Shown piece by piece: positions 27,435 to 37,492 of a stretch of DNA of 64,000 bases. Both the position numbers and the translations under genes were made by a program. The stretch is from G963678445 sp963678445 (GTDB lineage: Bacteria > Hydrogenedentota > Hydrogenedentia > Hydrogenedentales > G963678445). How positions within the stretch are numbered: the stretch's first letter is position 1; each line of letters starts with the position of its first letter. The notes beneath the pieces were generated by a model that worked only from the letters and a program-made list of their open reading frames with translations, was not told the origin of the DNA and ran no database searches. Location of the stretch: the NCBI GenBank assembly GCA_963678445.1, contig OY782877.1, positions 2,108,001 through 2,172,000 on the forward strand. Direction: 5' to 3'.

Positions 27435-28061
27435 ATGCGACCCGTTTTGATGTTTGATTTTGATGGTGTGATAGCCGACTCTCTCGATGTCTTTTTTGAA
27501 GAATTTACGAGTACGTGCGCAGAAATGGGATTTACGAAGCTTAATTCCAAAGAAGCATTTTTGCACTTATTCGAAACCAACATGATCGAGGGGCTGGTGC
27601 GCGCTGGATTTTCAAGATGGCGCTTTTGGCGACTGGCGCGCAAGTTCAAACCGCGGCTTTTTGCGGCCACCCAACGCATACGTCCCTTTCTGGGTATGCC
27701 GATCCTGCTGAACACCCTAACCACGCGTTTCCCCGTATACATCATCACCTCGAATGTCTCAGAAGCCATAGAGCAGTTTTTACATACACAAGGAATCGGC
27801 GGCATACGCGACGTGCTTGGGGCGGACAAAGAAACGAGCAAGGTAAAAAAAATAAAGCGCGTGTTGCGCAACCACCGTGGAGCGACGCCTTTTTACATTG
27901 GCGACACCAAAGGCGATATGTTGGAAGCGCACGCCGCTGGAGTACGGACCGTGGCGGTGACTTGGGGATGGCATGATGAAAGCTTGTTGTCGGAAGGGCA
28001 ACCAGATTATATTGTACGAAGTATTGCCGATTTGAAGGGTCTTTTTTTGGCAGACCTGTAA
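27435..28061 (+). CDS. HAD-superfamily phosphatase, phosphoglycolate-phosphatase-like
   Basis: A 208-aa cytosolic hydrolase of the HAD fold. Motif I is FDFDGVIADS with nucleophile Asp8 and acid/base Asp10; motif II is YIITSNVSE; motif III lysines lie in DKETSKVKKIKRVL; motif IV is YIGDTKGDMLEAHAAGV. The helical cap inserted after motif I is of the C1 type found in phosphoglycolate phosphatase and related sugar-phosphate phosphatases. Start at ATG 27435 has GGGAG seven bases upstream; the frame is open further back but runs into the tandem repeat. The substrate is not determined by sequence. Confidence 0.85.
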   Translation: MRPVLMFDFDGVIADSLDVFFEEFTSTCAEMGFTKLNSKEAFLHLFETNMIEGLVRAGFSRWRFWRLARKFKPRLFAATQRIRPFLGMPILLNTLTTRFPVYIITSNVSEAIEQFLHTQGIGGIRDVLGADKETSKVKKIKRVLRNHRGATPFYIGDTKGDMLEAHAAGVRTVAVTWGWHDESLLSEGQPDYIVRSIADLKGLFLADL

Positions 28062-28101
28062 GTAAAAATGCATGCATACCATCGTTTGGGGAGGATTGGA
28101 T

Positions 28102-30459
28102 ATGGCGTCAGTGTCGAAAATGATTGAGAAACGGGTATCCCCGGTTGTTCTGGAACCCAAGGATAGCGGCTTTTCCGCACGCTGGATTGATGCGGGAGAT
28201 GCGGTGCGAGGTGATATGGGTGCGCAGGTTTTTTGGGTGCGCCGCATTTTCTCCACGACGGAGACCCAGGCGTGGAAGCGGGTATATGTGTCGGCGGACA
28301 GTCAGTATATTCTATGGGTGAACGGCGAAATTGTCCATCGCGGTCCGGCTCATTTCGACCCAACACACCAGAATTACGACACGCTGGATCTTTCGCCATG
28401 GATACGTGAAGGGGAGAATTGTATCGCGGCACAAATCATCTACTGGTCTCCAACAACCCGCCTGCACCCCTTTCATCAGCTCAGCATTCGCCCTGGTTTC
28501 CTGTTCGAATCGTCTGAACTGCGCAGTGATGCCGAGTGGAAGACCTTGGCGAGTCGTGCGCATCGCTCTGCGGGCAAGGAAATGCATCGGGGCGGTGGTG
28601 CGGGCAATTGGTATGAGCATGTGGATGGTCGGCATTGGCCGGTGGGTTTTGAAACCCTGGATTTTGAGGACGCGGATTGGCTTCCAGCGCGGGAAATTGC
28701 CAATGCAGAGTGCTGGGGAGCGCAGCACGATACCTCATCCCCCTGGAAACTGATTCCGCGCTCCTTACCGGGCATGGAAGTGCGCCCGGCAGAATCCTGT
28801 CTCCCACTACAATCGGGGAATGTCATTGGAAGAGCGGAAACACCGCCCTTCCTATTTGCTGTAAAACCGGACAAAGCAGCGCCACAACTTCCCCATGTAC
28901 TCCCAGGCGGAGATGAAACACGCTATCTGGTTTTGAGCGCAGGGTGTCTGGTCAATGGATATGTGGAGCTTGATCTGGAAGGTCCTGCGGGTGCCGAGGT
29001 AGAGGTGGTATACGCGGAAGCGCCTGAGCGGGATCGTAAAAAGGGACGTCGCGATGTCCTGGAAAACAGGCGTGTCGAAGGTTCGGGCGATGTCTACGTG
29101 TTACGCGAAGGTCGCCAGATATTTCGTCCTGCGCTGTATCGCACCTTTTGGTATGTGCGGATTGCGGTACGCAGTGCTGCACCGGTTACGGTCCATGGCC
29201 TGCAATATCAGTGGACGGGGTATCCCTTTCCAGAAGATGGCGCTTTTGAATGCTCGGATGAGTTACTGAACCGCATCTGGCAGGTAGGTTGGAATACACA
29301 GCGCTTGTGCGCCTTTGACACATTTCAGGATTGTCCATACTACGAACGCCTTCAGTATGGTGGCGATACCCGTATTCAAGGTCTGATATCGCTCTATGCA
29401 TCGGGCGACGCGCGCCTGTTGGCCAACGCAGTTCGCCAGATGAATGCATCGCATATTCCCGAAGGCCTAACGCAAAGTCGCTACCCCAACAGTGTTTATC
29501 AAGTCATCCCCGGTTTTTCCTTGTATTGGATCATGATGATACAGGATTACTACTGGCACACAGGCGATCTGGCCCTGGTGCGTGAATGCGCCGGAGGCAT
29601 ACAATCGGTGTTGCAGTTCTATGAAGATCATCGTAAAGAGAATGGTTTTCTTGCAAACCTTCCCTATTGGAATTTTTACGATTGGGCCTTTGAACGAGGT
29701 GGGGTGCCGAATGCACATGCAGAAAATTGCACGCTGAGCACAATGCATTATAAAGGGGTGCTGGATATTGCGACGGATCTGTTTAAGGCTTTGGACGAAC
29801 CTCTGTTGGCCCAGCGCTATGCTGCCTGGGCCCAGGATCTACAGGAAAAGGTGAATGCCGCTGCCTGGGATGAGAATGCAGGACTCTATACCGATGGGGT
29901 TGCAACGAAGACGCTGAGCCAACATGTGAATGTCTTTGCGGTGCTGTTTGGCTTTGCTGATGAGGCACGCTCCAAACGTATCGCACAACGTTTGTTCGAT
30001 GACAATGCCTTGCGGCATACAACCTTTTACTTCGCCCATTACCTGCATGAGGTCGCCTTGCGTTTGGGGCAACCGCATCGTATTTTTGACGACATGGCGC
30101 GTTGGCGCGTGATGTTGGATCAGGGCACGACAACATGGTGGGAAACGCCGGGCAACCCCCGAAGCGAGTGCCATGCATGGTCAGCCACGCCGACGTATCG
30201 GTTAATGACCACTGTGCTGGGGGTACAACCCACCGCGCCAGGGTTCCGACACGTATCCATACGTCCCCAGTTTCCATCCCTGGATTTTGCACAAGGTACG
30301 GTGCCAACGCCGCATGGACCCATTCAGGTGCACTGGGAAAAGCCGGACACCTTTACGCTTGAGGTAACATTGCCCGAAGGCGTAACAGCAGATATCATAC
30401 TTCCCAGTGGGACGCGTCACCGAGCCCATGCAGGCGTAACGCGCGTTGTGGATGCATAG
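28102..30459 (+). CDS. GH78 family alpha-L-rhamnosidase
   Basis: Inverting hydrolase releasing terminal L-rhamnose. The 785-aa protein has an N-terminal beta-sandwich (VFWVRRIFSTTETQAWKRVY, VNGEIVHRGPAHFDPTHQNY), a middle sandwich, then the (alpha/alpha)6 catalytic barrel beginning GAFECSDELLNRIWQVGWNT. The catalytic-face motif DTFQDCPYYERLQYGGDTRI matches the family form DCPxR/YER..GD, and TTWWETPGNPRSECHAWSAT carries the second acidic residue. A C-terminal sandwich (APGFRHVSIRPQ) closes it. No signal peptide is apparent, so it probably acts on imported oligosaccharides. Start at ATG 28102 has GGGGAGGA five bases upstream. It is 29 bases before the K+ channel gene. Confidence 0.92.
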   Translation: MASVSKMIEKRVSPVVLEPKDSGFSARWIDAGDAVRGDMGAQVFWVRRIFSTTETQAWKRVYVSADSQYILWVNGEIVHRGPAHFDPTHQNYDTLDLSPWIREGENCIAAQIIYWSPTTRLHPFHQLSIRPGFLFESSELRSDAEWKTLASRAHRSAGKEMHRGGGAGNWYEHVDGRHWPVGFETLDFEDADWLPAREIANAECWGAQHDTSSPWKLIPRSLPGMEVRPAESCLPLQSGNVIGRAETPPFLFAVKPDKAAPQLPHVLPGGDETRYLVLSAGCLVNGYVELDLEGPAGAEVEVVYAEAPERDRKKGRRDVLENRRVEGSGDVYVLREGRQIFRPALYRTFWYVRIAVRSAAPVTVHGLQYQWTGYPFPEDGAFECSDELLNRIWQVGWNTQRLCAFDTFQDCPYYERLQYGGDTRIQGLISLYASGDARLLANAVRQMNASHIPEGLTQSRYPNSVYQVIPGFSLYWIMMIQDYYWHTGDLALVRECAGGIQSVLQFYEDHRKENGFLANLPYWNFYDWAFERGGVPNAHAENCTLSTMHYKGVLDIATDLFKALDEPLLAQRYAAWAQDLQEKVNAAAWDENAGLYTDGVATKTLSQHVNVFAVLFGFADEARSKRIAQRLFDDNALRHTTFYFAHYLHEVALRLGQPHRIFDDMARWRVMLDQGTTTWWETPGNPRSECHAWSATPTYRLMTTVLGVQPTAPGFRHVSIRPQFPSLDFAQGTVPTPHGPIQVHWEKPDTFTLEVTLPEGVTADIILPSGTRHRAHAGVTRVVDA

Positions 30460-30488
30460 TATGACCTTTATCGGAGACTGATTCGGGA

Positions 30489-31487
30489 ATGACAGGAAAG
30501 CTCTACACGCCCCCCAAGCTGCCGGGATTGCGCGAGGTGATGCGTCGCATCCTCTTCGTAGCGCTGTTGCTGTGCGGCGTTACCCTCATTGTCTATTTCG
30601 AGGGCGGGTTGCGCGATTCCCGCAGCGGAACGCACCCCGGCTTCTGGGACTGTTTCTACTTTGCCCTGGTCACCATTACCACCGTAGGATACGGCGATAT
30701 TGTGCCGGTCGATACGATGTCACGCCTGGTCGATGCGATTGTGCTGACCCCGGTGCGTTTCATCGTGTGGATGACGATTTTTGGAACCGCGTATCAATTG
30801 ACCTTGCGACGCTTTCAGGAGGAATATCGGATGAAGAGCGCAGTCCGTAAACTGGATCAGCACATAGTACTTTGTGGTTGCGGCGCCACAGGCATGGCGG
30901 CACTGCGCGAATTGTTGCTACAGGGAACAGCACCGGATCAAATCGTGGTGCTCGACACGAACGGTGAGGAGGGATTAGAAGAGGCATCGGCTTTGGGTGT
31001 GGTCTGTATCACGGGCGACGCCACCCGCGAACAGGTGCTCCAGTCGGTCGCCATCGAACGTGCCGCGCATGTGCTGGTAGCGCCAGGACGTGACGATACC
31101 GCCGTGCTGATCACACTCACGGTGCGCGACATGAACCCCCATGCACAATTAACAGCGATGTGCTGCGAAGCGGAAAATGTAAAACAATTGCAACGGGCCG
31201 GTGCACACCATATCGTACACCCCGCTTTTGCAGGGGGCAGTCTGATGGCGGCCACCACGCGCCGTGCACACCTCGCCGACACCCTGAAAGACCTGCTAAG
31301 CGTAGGCGGGGTCTTGCATCTCGAAGAGCGCACCGTGCAAGAAGCGGAAATTGGCGTGTCACCACATGTCTTGAAAGATATCGCCGTGCTGCGTGTGTAT
31401 CGCGGCGATGCACACTACGAGGTGCATGCGCTCCCCTGCCTGGAAAAAGGGGATGTGCTGGTATATGTCGCCGCCACAAGTCCCTGA
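30489..31487 (+). CDS. Two-TM potassium channel with RCK (TrkA-N) domain
   Basis: A 332-aa ion channel. TM1 lies at ~20-38; the pore helix and selectivity filter TVGYGD are at 65-70 within FALVTITTVGYGDIVP; TM2 follows at ~80-105. The cytosolic RCK/TrkA-N domain starts with HIVLCGCGATGMAALRELLL, a Rossmann GxGxxG nucleotide-binding loop, followed by VVLDTN with the ribose-binding acid. The last ~70 residues form a TrkA-C-like unit. This is the MthK-type plan: a tetrameric K+ channel gated by ligand binding to the RCK ring in the inner membrane. It follows the GH78 gene closely but is functionally unrelated. Confidence 0.93.
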   Translation: MTGKLYTPPKLPGLREVMRRILFVALLLCGVTLIVYFEGGLRDSRSGTHPGFWDCFYFALVTITTVGYGDIVPVDTMSRLVDAIVLTPVRFIVWMTIFGTAYQLTLRRFQEEYRMKSAVRKLDQHIVLCGCGATGMAALRELLLQGTAPDQIVVLDTNGEEGLEEASALGVVCITGDATREQVLQSVAIERAAHVLVAPGRDDTAVLITLTVRDMNPHAQLTAMCCEAENVKQLQRAGAHHIVHPAFAGGSLMAATTRRAHLADTLKDLLSVGGVLHLEERTVQEAEIGVSPHVLKDIAVLRVYRGDAHYEVHALPCLEKGDVLVYVAATSP

Positions 31488-31739
31488 AGCAATCAGAATG
31501 CGCAAAAAATACATGGGAAAAACGTGTTTTCTGTCATTTTTTCGCTCAATTAGGTATAATCACACCAGTGGCTGAGACCGTATACACGTTTACAGACGTA
31601 CTGAGGGAAGCGTCTGCGAAACCCTATTCCAAGATATACGGTCTATTTAGGTACGATTGTGCTGTAAATGTATCCTGCTGATGGGTACAACTGTTTTTTG
31701 TCGCCATAATGGCATATGCTTCAAATGGGAAAGAAAGTC

Positions 31740-32750
31740 ATGAAAAAAGCGCTGAAAATCATAGGTGGCAGCCTGCTTGCCATCATTATTTTGCTACTGG
31801 TGAGCAAAGCCGTGGCAGACAAACGCTATTTTAGCGATTACGACCCCAATTTACCGTTTAAAACGGAAGTTGCGGAAGCAAAAGAGCAAACCGATGAAGA
31901 AAACCACGTAACTTACCAGCGGATAAAGTTTTATTTCGAGGCGCGTCCCGGAGAACGGGTACCGACCTTGCTGGCTTTACCCCAGAAAATGGACGGGAAG
32001 GTTCCCTGCATTATTTTCCTGCACGGTATCGGTCAGAAAAAAGAATTCTTAGACCAAATTTGTGCCCCTTTTGCCGACAATGGTTTCGCCATCGCCTGTT
32101 TCGACCAATACATGCAGGGTGAACGCGATGTGAAAGGTGCTTTGAACGAGGCGATCGCCTTCCGTAAACGCCCCTGGAAAACGGTCAACGATACGCGCCG
32201 CCTGATTGATTACCTGCAAACCCATCCGGATATCGATCCCGAGCGAATTTATCTGGTTGGCGCCAGTTATGGTGCAATCACAGGAAGCACCGTAACCGCT
32301 TTTGACAAACGCATCAAAGCCAGCATTCTGATTTATGGTGGTGGCCACATCCCCACCATGCTGCGCGCCCCCCTGATTCGTGAAGAGCTTGGCGACACCA
32401 CGGTCAGCCTGCTGGCGCCCATCGTCGCCTACCTGCTGGCTCCGGCAGATCCAATCCGATACGCCAAAGACACCTCGCCCACCCCGGTGCTCTTCCAAAA
32501 CGGCTCCAACGATGCCCTGGTAAGCCCCGAATCCGCCAAACGCCTGCAAGAAGCCGCTGGCGACCCCAAGGAGGTTACCTGGTACGATTCCAACCATATC
32601 GGCATGCTCAAAGAAGAGCGCTACATTGTGAAAGAGGTCTTACAAGAAGGTTTAGAGTGGTTGCTGGAAAAAGACAAACCCTACCGCAAAGAAAGCGATG
32701 CTGCAAAGCACGCCAAGACGACGGTAGAGGAAGAGGTTCCAACCAGCTGA
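31740..32750 (+). CDS. Membrane-anchored alpha/beta hydrolase (dienelactone hydrolase-like)
   Basis: A 336-aa protein with an N-terminal anchor helix (LKIIGGSLLAIIILLLVSKA) and an alpha/beta-hydrolase domain. The oxyanion region is IIFLHGIGQKKEF; nucleophile Ser176 lies in VGASYGAITG; Asp258 in NGSNDALVS and His286 in SNHIGM complete the triad. The domain is predicted to face the periplasm. The charged C-terminal tail (YRKESDAAKHAKTTVEEE) is not part of the fold. Start taken at ATG 31740 (GGGAAAGAAAG upstream); ATG 31716 is an alternative. Substrate unknown; acetyl-xylan-esterase or dienelactone-hydrolase relatives are the nearest by motif. Confidence 0.83.
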   Translation: MKKALKIIGGSLLAIIILLLVSKAVADKRYFSDYDPNLPFKTEVAEAKEQTDEENHVTYQRIKFYFEARPGERVPTLLALPQKMDGKVPCIIFLHGIGQKKEFLDQICAPFADNGFAIACFDQYMQGERDVKGALNEAIAFRKRPWKTVNDTRRLIDYLQTHPDIDPERIYLVGASYGAITGSTVTAFDKRIKASILIYGGGHIPTMLRAPLIREELGDTTVSLLAPIVAYLLAPADPIRYAKDTSPTPVLFQNGSNDALVSPESAKRLQEAAGDPKEVTWYDSNHIGMLKEERYIVKEVLQEGLEWLLEKDKPYRKESDAAKHAKTTVEEEVPTS

Positions 32751-32781
32751 TTGGCCGTTAATAAATAATCGCTCATATAAG

Positions 32782-32824
32782 ACACCGGCGCAACCACGTA
32801 TCACGGTTGCGCCGGTGTTGCTTT
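32782..32824 (+). terminator. Terminator after the alpha/beta hydrolase
   Basis: Perfect 14-bp stem ACACCGGCGCAACC / GGTTGCGCCGGTGT around ACGTATCAC, followed by TGCTTTC. Confidence 0.85.
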
Positions 32825-32862
32825 CTTCCTGGAGGGGCAAAAAGCGTTTTTGAAAATAATCG

Positions 32863-32901
32863 AAAAATAGTGGCGGTGCATTCCTTTAGGAACACACCGC
32901 C
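32863..32901 (-). terminator. Terminator of the beta-helix lipoprotein gene
   Basis: On the minus strand, stem GGCGGTGTGTTCC / GGAATGCACCGCC with a TAAA loop, then ACTATTTTTC. It lies 41 bases past the stop codon at 32943. Confidence 0.85.
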
Positions 32902-32942
32902 GATACATTAGGCTGATTTAGTTTTGCAACAAGTGTGGCCCC

Positions 32943-34810
32943 TTAATTCGGGTCATACTCATACGCGCCGATGTCAGACGCACTGCCAAGCGGACGAGCT
33001 GTGCCTATAATATCCTCACGGGGGCCCCTTCTGGTGCTGGCGGCATCAACACATGGTGAAGAAGGGGCTAAAGCCAGATTGAACACGTCGTCGTAGAAAT
33101 CAGTGGGGGCATCCACAAACAGTGCGTCCGACGGGTTTAAAGAAAAAGAATACTGCTGATTCGGTATATTAGACGGAACAGCGCAATGGTATGCAGAGAT
33201 GGATGGGGCCGTGGCGAAACGGATTTCATCGGGTGTAGTTTCATCTGCTCGAAAATTATTATACAGAATAGTATTGGTCAAGGTCAGGGTTCCGGTAGAA
33301 TCCCCAATGCAGCGAATGCCACCACCGAGTTTTTCCGTCCCCATACCCATGCTCTTATTTTGGGTGATCGTGCAATTCAGGATGTCAAAGTCGCCATTCT
33401 CTTTCGCCCAGGCATAGAGTCCACCACCAGCATAGGCATAGTTTTGGGTGAAGTAGCAGTTTACCACCTTAACCTCGCCATACTGCATGAAGAGTCCCCC
33501 CCCATATGCAAGCTGTGTAGCTGAGCTGTAGGTGCAATGATTCTTTTCGAAACTGCAGCGTTTTATAGCAGCCGAACCCTGGTTTGTAAAAACAGCACCG
33601 CCGTAGGCGGCGCTTGTTCCTGTTGCTTCAACAGAGTTAGCGGTGAAAGAGCACTGCCCTATCTCAGTATCGTCGGCTTCCACACACACGGCACCGCCAT
33701 ATAGGGCGCTGTTTCCCTCAAATTCATTCTGTTCTATTGGTAAAGCAGGGTGTTTGATATACAGCGCGCCACCTTTGTAGTCACTAGTATTGTTATAATA
33801 TTTGTTAACGAAATTTCTTACCGCGCCTGATTGGCTTTGGTAACTGTATGGCACGGGCGTCTTGCCGTTCATATCCTGAAAAACCGCACCACCCATGCTA
33901 TAAGGGCCCTTAGCTTCGTTGCCATCGAAAATAGATTCCATGTATTCCGCGGGATCTATTTGGGGAATAAAACCAATTAGACACGTAGACCCACATACGG
34001 CCACTGCGCCGCCCCAGGCCCCACCTGTTGTATTGCTTTCAACGGTGTTGTCATAAAACTCACAGTTGATGATCTGGAGCAGCTTGGAATCGTCTCTAGA
34101 GTAACTATAGACTGCCCCGCCGCCATTGGCCATGTGATCGGGTAAAGTAACGCCAAGAGCTTTACCGACGCAGTTCTCCCTGAAACGTGACTTGGCAATA
34201 TTAACCGGCGCACTATGCGCGCGGATAGCACCGCCAAAACGGGCAGCTTTGTTATTCAGGAAATAGCAATGTGCTATATTCATAGGTTCATCTTCGAACT
34301 CTACAAAAACGCCCCCCCTGTGTTTTGGTTGTTTGATATTGAGCTGGTGTAATACGCATTGCCGTTTCTGATGACAAAACCTGTTAGCGTCGTGTCGCCG
34401 GCTCCGGTTACGATGTGATATCCAGTGCTGTAGCCAGGTCGTAACACGGTATAATCGCTGGGATTGCTGGCAAAGTTATTAAAGTTTGGTTTATCCCAAT
34501 CATCGGAAGTGGTTTCGGTGCCATCGAAATTACCGAAAACCTTTGCTCCGTCAAAGAGGGTAATATATTCGGAATATACCCCCTTTTTGACCCAGACCTC
34601 ATATTCAGCCCCACCGCTCATAAGCGCTTCCGCCGCATCAATACCTTCCTGGATCGTGCGATACGCAGTTTGCCAGGTAGTTCCATCATGCGGATTTGAT
34701 ATCTGAGCAGTGTTCACATAAACAACATTTCCGCTATCCATCTCCGGACAGCCTGCCAAAAGCAGCGTTGCAAGCGATAACGCCAGACACAGTCCATAAT
34801 ACTTTTTCAT
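32943..34810 (-). pseudogene. Pmp-like beta-helix lipoprotein, split by a frameshift at a G7 tract
   Basis: The first frame (34810 to 34301) opens with a lipoprotein signal ending LLLAGC and a beta-helix entry region (TAYRTIQEGIDAAEALMSGG, GVYSEYITLFDGAKVFGNFD). It stops in TGGAFL just after seven consecutive G at 34318-34312. The second frame (to 32943) continues the same fold as VFVEFEDEPMNIAHCYFLNN. It has many GGAI/GGAV and FxxN repeats, as in Chlamydia-type polymorphic membrane proteins, and ends with a choice-of-anchor-Q-like tail (PREDIIGTARPLGSASDIGA, YEYDP). With eight G the whole would read as one ~620-aa surface lipoprotein. Whether this is phase variation, mutation or sequencing error is open. 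Confidence 0.8.
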
Positions 34811-35376
34811 ACTTCGTTCTCCTTTTATTTCTGTTTATTCTTCCTATTTACCACGTGCACATGGTTGGTAGCTTTATCAGATCGAGCTAAATGGTTAGCT
34901 GTCGAAAAATTCAGGAATACATGCTAGGCCAGGCTACCGGCATCACTATCACCGGTTTTTCGTCGCAGTGCGCGTGTGCTGTACACCAGTTAATGGCGAG
35001 GTGAAGTGCAGAAGCCTGGAAGGGAATATCGTTGCGAGGGCCGAGCACGGAGGTCGATTTTGCACAGTTTTCAGGAGGGATTATCCGTTTTATTACCCGG
35101 CATTGCTTTTAGAGCGCAGCCTCTTTGTGTCGTCATTCGCCGCCATTTGGATAAGCGATAAACAAACAACACTGAGAAAAACGAGATAAATATCTCCTTT
35201 AATCCGATGAATGGATGTTTTTCTCTTCAATTTTCCTATAAATCACTGTAATCGAAGTTGCTTAAAAAGTCAAGTGCTCTATCTATGTAATACATTGGTT
35301 ACTATGGTTTAGATGAATTATCTATACAAATAAAATATGGTGGGCATAGAAAAGTAGGGTTTGGGGCAATAAAAAC
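34811..35376. other. AT-rich intergenic region, no supported gene
   Basis: About 570 bases upstream of the beta-helix lipoprotein. A 73-codon plus-strand frame (34968-35189) lacks a ribosome binding site and recognisable sequence. The part from 35200 on is clearly more AT-rich than the surrounding genes. No strong hairpin except the terminator at its left-hand neighbour. Confidence 0.4.
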
Positions 35377-35404
35377 AAGGGCCATCGCAAAAGCGATGGC
35401 CCTT
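35364..35404 (-). terminator. Terminator of the S41-like lipoprotein gene
   Basis: Minus-strand stem AAGGGCCATCGC / GCGATGGCCCTT with a TTTT loop, then GTTTTTATT. It lies about 80 bases after the stop. Confidence 0.85.
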
Positions 35405-35481
35405 AGGGAGATAAAAAATTGTTGCAGCTTTCCGCGGGTAAACGGAAACCGGTTTTTACATTTTCACAGATTGAGAGGTTT

Positions 35482-36972
35482 TTATTTTTTCAAAATTTTT
35501 AGCGCTTCTTGCAGTAATACGTCTTGGTTGTCCTTATAGAGGGCGCGTATATTGTCCTCGGTGAGGGGGATGCGTATGTCGGGTTGGACGCCGCCTTGCC
35601 CTTGTGCGTTGCTTTCTACCTGGATGCGTCCGTCGGCGTCGAGGGAGCGGCCTACGGGGTAGGACAGGGTGAAGCCTTTGGGCATGATGACGTCGCCGCC
35701 GGTGAGGCCGAAGGTCCCGTGGGTGCCGTGGAAGCCGAGTGTATGGACGTTGGGCAGTGCAGCAAGGACTAGCGGAAAGCCTTCGCCGGCGCCGAAGGTG
35801 TTTTCGTCAATCAGGACGATGATGGGTTTGTTGAAGTGGGGTTTGTCCGGTTTGATGCGCAGACTCAGGTTGTCATCAACGCCCCAAGTTTTGGCGTCGT
35901 GGTTGTAGAGGGCGACGCTGTGGAAGAAGGTCTGTTTGTCGAAGAAGGCGGCGCAGAATTTGGGTACGTAGCGGATGTCGCCGCCCGAGTTGCCGCGTAC
36001 GTCGAGGATGAGGCCGGGTGCGTCGTCTTTTATGAAGCGGTTGAGGGTGCGTTGGAAGTAGTTGGCGGGGAAGGGGGTGGAGAGGGTGGGCGCTTCGAAG
36101 TAAATGCGGATGTAGGCGTAACCGTCGTCCAGGGTTTTGGCGATGAGGGGCGCCTCAAAGGGGGCTTGCGCATCGTTGTGGGGGTAGGTGCGGTTGATTA
36201 CTTCGTAGTTATCTTCGACTGCGGTGATGGTAGCGACCCAGGGCGTGGTGGAATCGGGGTTACGGAACATAATTACGGCCTGTTCGCCGATGGGGCCGCG
36301 GGGCAGATAGCGTAGTTGGGCCAGTCTTTTGGCTTCGGTGGTGACGGGTTGTGGATTTTCGGCCCACAAGAGGTCGGTTTGTTCGAGTGCGGTCTGAATG
36401 GGTGTGTGATTCCATTCGAGAATCTCTGCACCCCATTGCAGGCCGATGTTGGCGGCAGGGCCGCTACCTGGAAGAATGTGTACAATGACGCGACCGTCGT
36501 CGAGTTGCATCAAGCCGAAGCCAAAGGAGCCGCCGATATGTTCGCGTCGGTATTCCTCTACATTTTCGATACGCATATTTCCATCGGGGATGCTGCGGGT
36601 GTAGGCGCGCAGGGCTTCATAGTAGGCCTGTACGTCGTTGTCCTTTTCCGCCTGGTTAATCAGGGGAGCGTAGGTGGTGTAACGTTGTTTCCAATCAATT
36701 GTTTTCCAGTCGGAATAGGGGTATTCGCGTACCATGCGCTGATGCAGATCCAAAAAGGCCTGCGCCCAGCCACGTCCGCGGAAGTCGTCGTCGCCACGGG
36801 TGAGCAGGGGCACTTTGGGCAAGGGTAAAGCACTGAGGGAAATGTCGGGCACGGGTACTTCGATTTCCGTCAACGGCAATGTGGTTGTGGTGCAGCCTGT
36901 CAGGAGTGGGGTCAGGCTGAGGGCGATTATCGACAGAAGAAGCAGGGTTTGTGTGGTCTGGTAAGATTTCAT
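35482..36972 (-). CDS. S41 peptidase-family lipoprotein lacking the catalytic serine
   Basis: A 496-aa lipoprotein (signal MKSYQTTQTLLLLSIIALSL, lipobox LTGC with Cys27). A PDZ-like segment at ~150-190 (GFGLMQLDDGRVIVHILPGS, GPAANIGLQWGAEIL) precedes the S41 core: ILDVRGNSGGDIRYVPKF, IIVLIDENTFGAGEG and TLGFHGTHGTFGLTGGDV. In active C-terminal processing peptidases the third motif reads NTxSAxE; here Gly394 (GGC at 35791-35793) replaces the serine, and the later GKG lysine position is Leu in TFGLTG. So it is probably a non-proteolytic binding protein, or uses a different nucleophile. The start codon fits the signal peptide exactly. Confidence 0.82.
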   Translation of the reverse strand: MKSYQTTQTLLLLSIIALSLTPLLTGCTTTTLPLTEIEVPVPDISLSALPLPKVPLLTRGDDDFRGRGWAQAFLDLHQRMVREYPYSDWKTIDWKQRYTTYAPLINQAEKDNDVQAYYEALRAYTRSIPDGNMRIENVEEYRREHIGGSFGFGLMQLDDGRVIVHILPGSGPAANIGLQWGAEILEWNHTPIQTALEQTDLLWAENPQPVTTEAKRLAQLRYLPRGPIGEQAVIMFRNPDSTTPWVATITAVEDNYEVINRTYPHNDAQAPFEAPLIAKTLDDGYAYIRIYFEAPTLSTPFPANYFQRTLNRFIKDDAPGLILDVRGNSGGDIRYVPKFCAAFFDKQTFFHSVALYNHDAKTWGVDDNLSLRIKPDKPHFNKPIIVLIDENTFGAGEGFPLVLAALPNVHTLGFHGTHGTFGLTGGDVIMPKGFTLSYPVGRSLDADGRIQVESNAQGQGGVQPDIRIPLTEDNIRALYKDNQDVLLQEALKILKK

Positions 36973-37047
36973 TTCATCCTCATTCAGTACGTTGGATTTG
37001 AAAAGAGTGCTGCGTCGATGCGAGCGAGTATAGAATCCTTGTGTTTA

Positions 37048-37147
37048 GTGATTCACTTTTAAAAAGTTGTCATAAAAAGCGAAATTTTTCCGCTGTGGTC
37101 AGGAATCGTAAGGAGCATATCTGGCGCTTGTTGTCGCTGGACACTTT
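37048..37147 (+). repeat. Two-hairpin intergenic repeat, copy 5
   Basis: GTGATTCACTTTTAAAAAG, TTGTCATAAAAAGCGAAA, TTTTTCCGCTGTGGTCAGGA, AAGGAGCATA, TTGTCGCTGGACACTTTA. It lies in the 520-bp gap between the divergent S41-like gene and the transporter gene; the rest of that gap shows nothing supported. Confidence 0.7.
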
Positions 37148-37492
37148 ATTTTATAGAAACCCTTACTACTGGGTTTTGGTTCCCTATTGGCAGATCCACA
37201 GGAAAAATGTGGGGCTGTCTGGTTGCATTTTATCAAAAATAGAGGTTTTTATCGAAAAGTCTGGCGGGAGCGGGATATGCATATTTAATGTAAGGGGAAA
37301 TTGTCATTTCGGCCCTCAGTTGACATAGTGAAAGGGCCTTTGCCATACTCGGATGATTGTTTTTGGGAAGATGGGCTGAGTTTTGGGAGAGCATTTAGGA
37401 CGGTAACGCAGTAGAGCCATTCATTTTTATAGCTGATATGCATACTATGCCCCGTGTGTTCCTCCGGTAAGCAAGATAAAGGGAAGTAAGTA

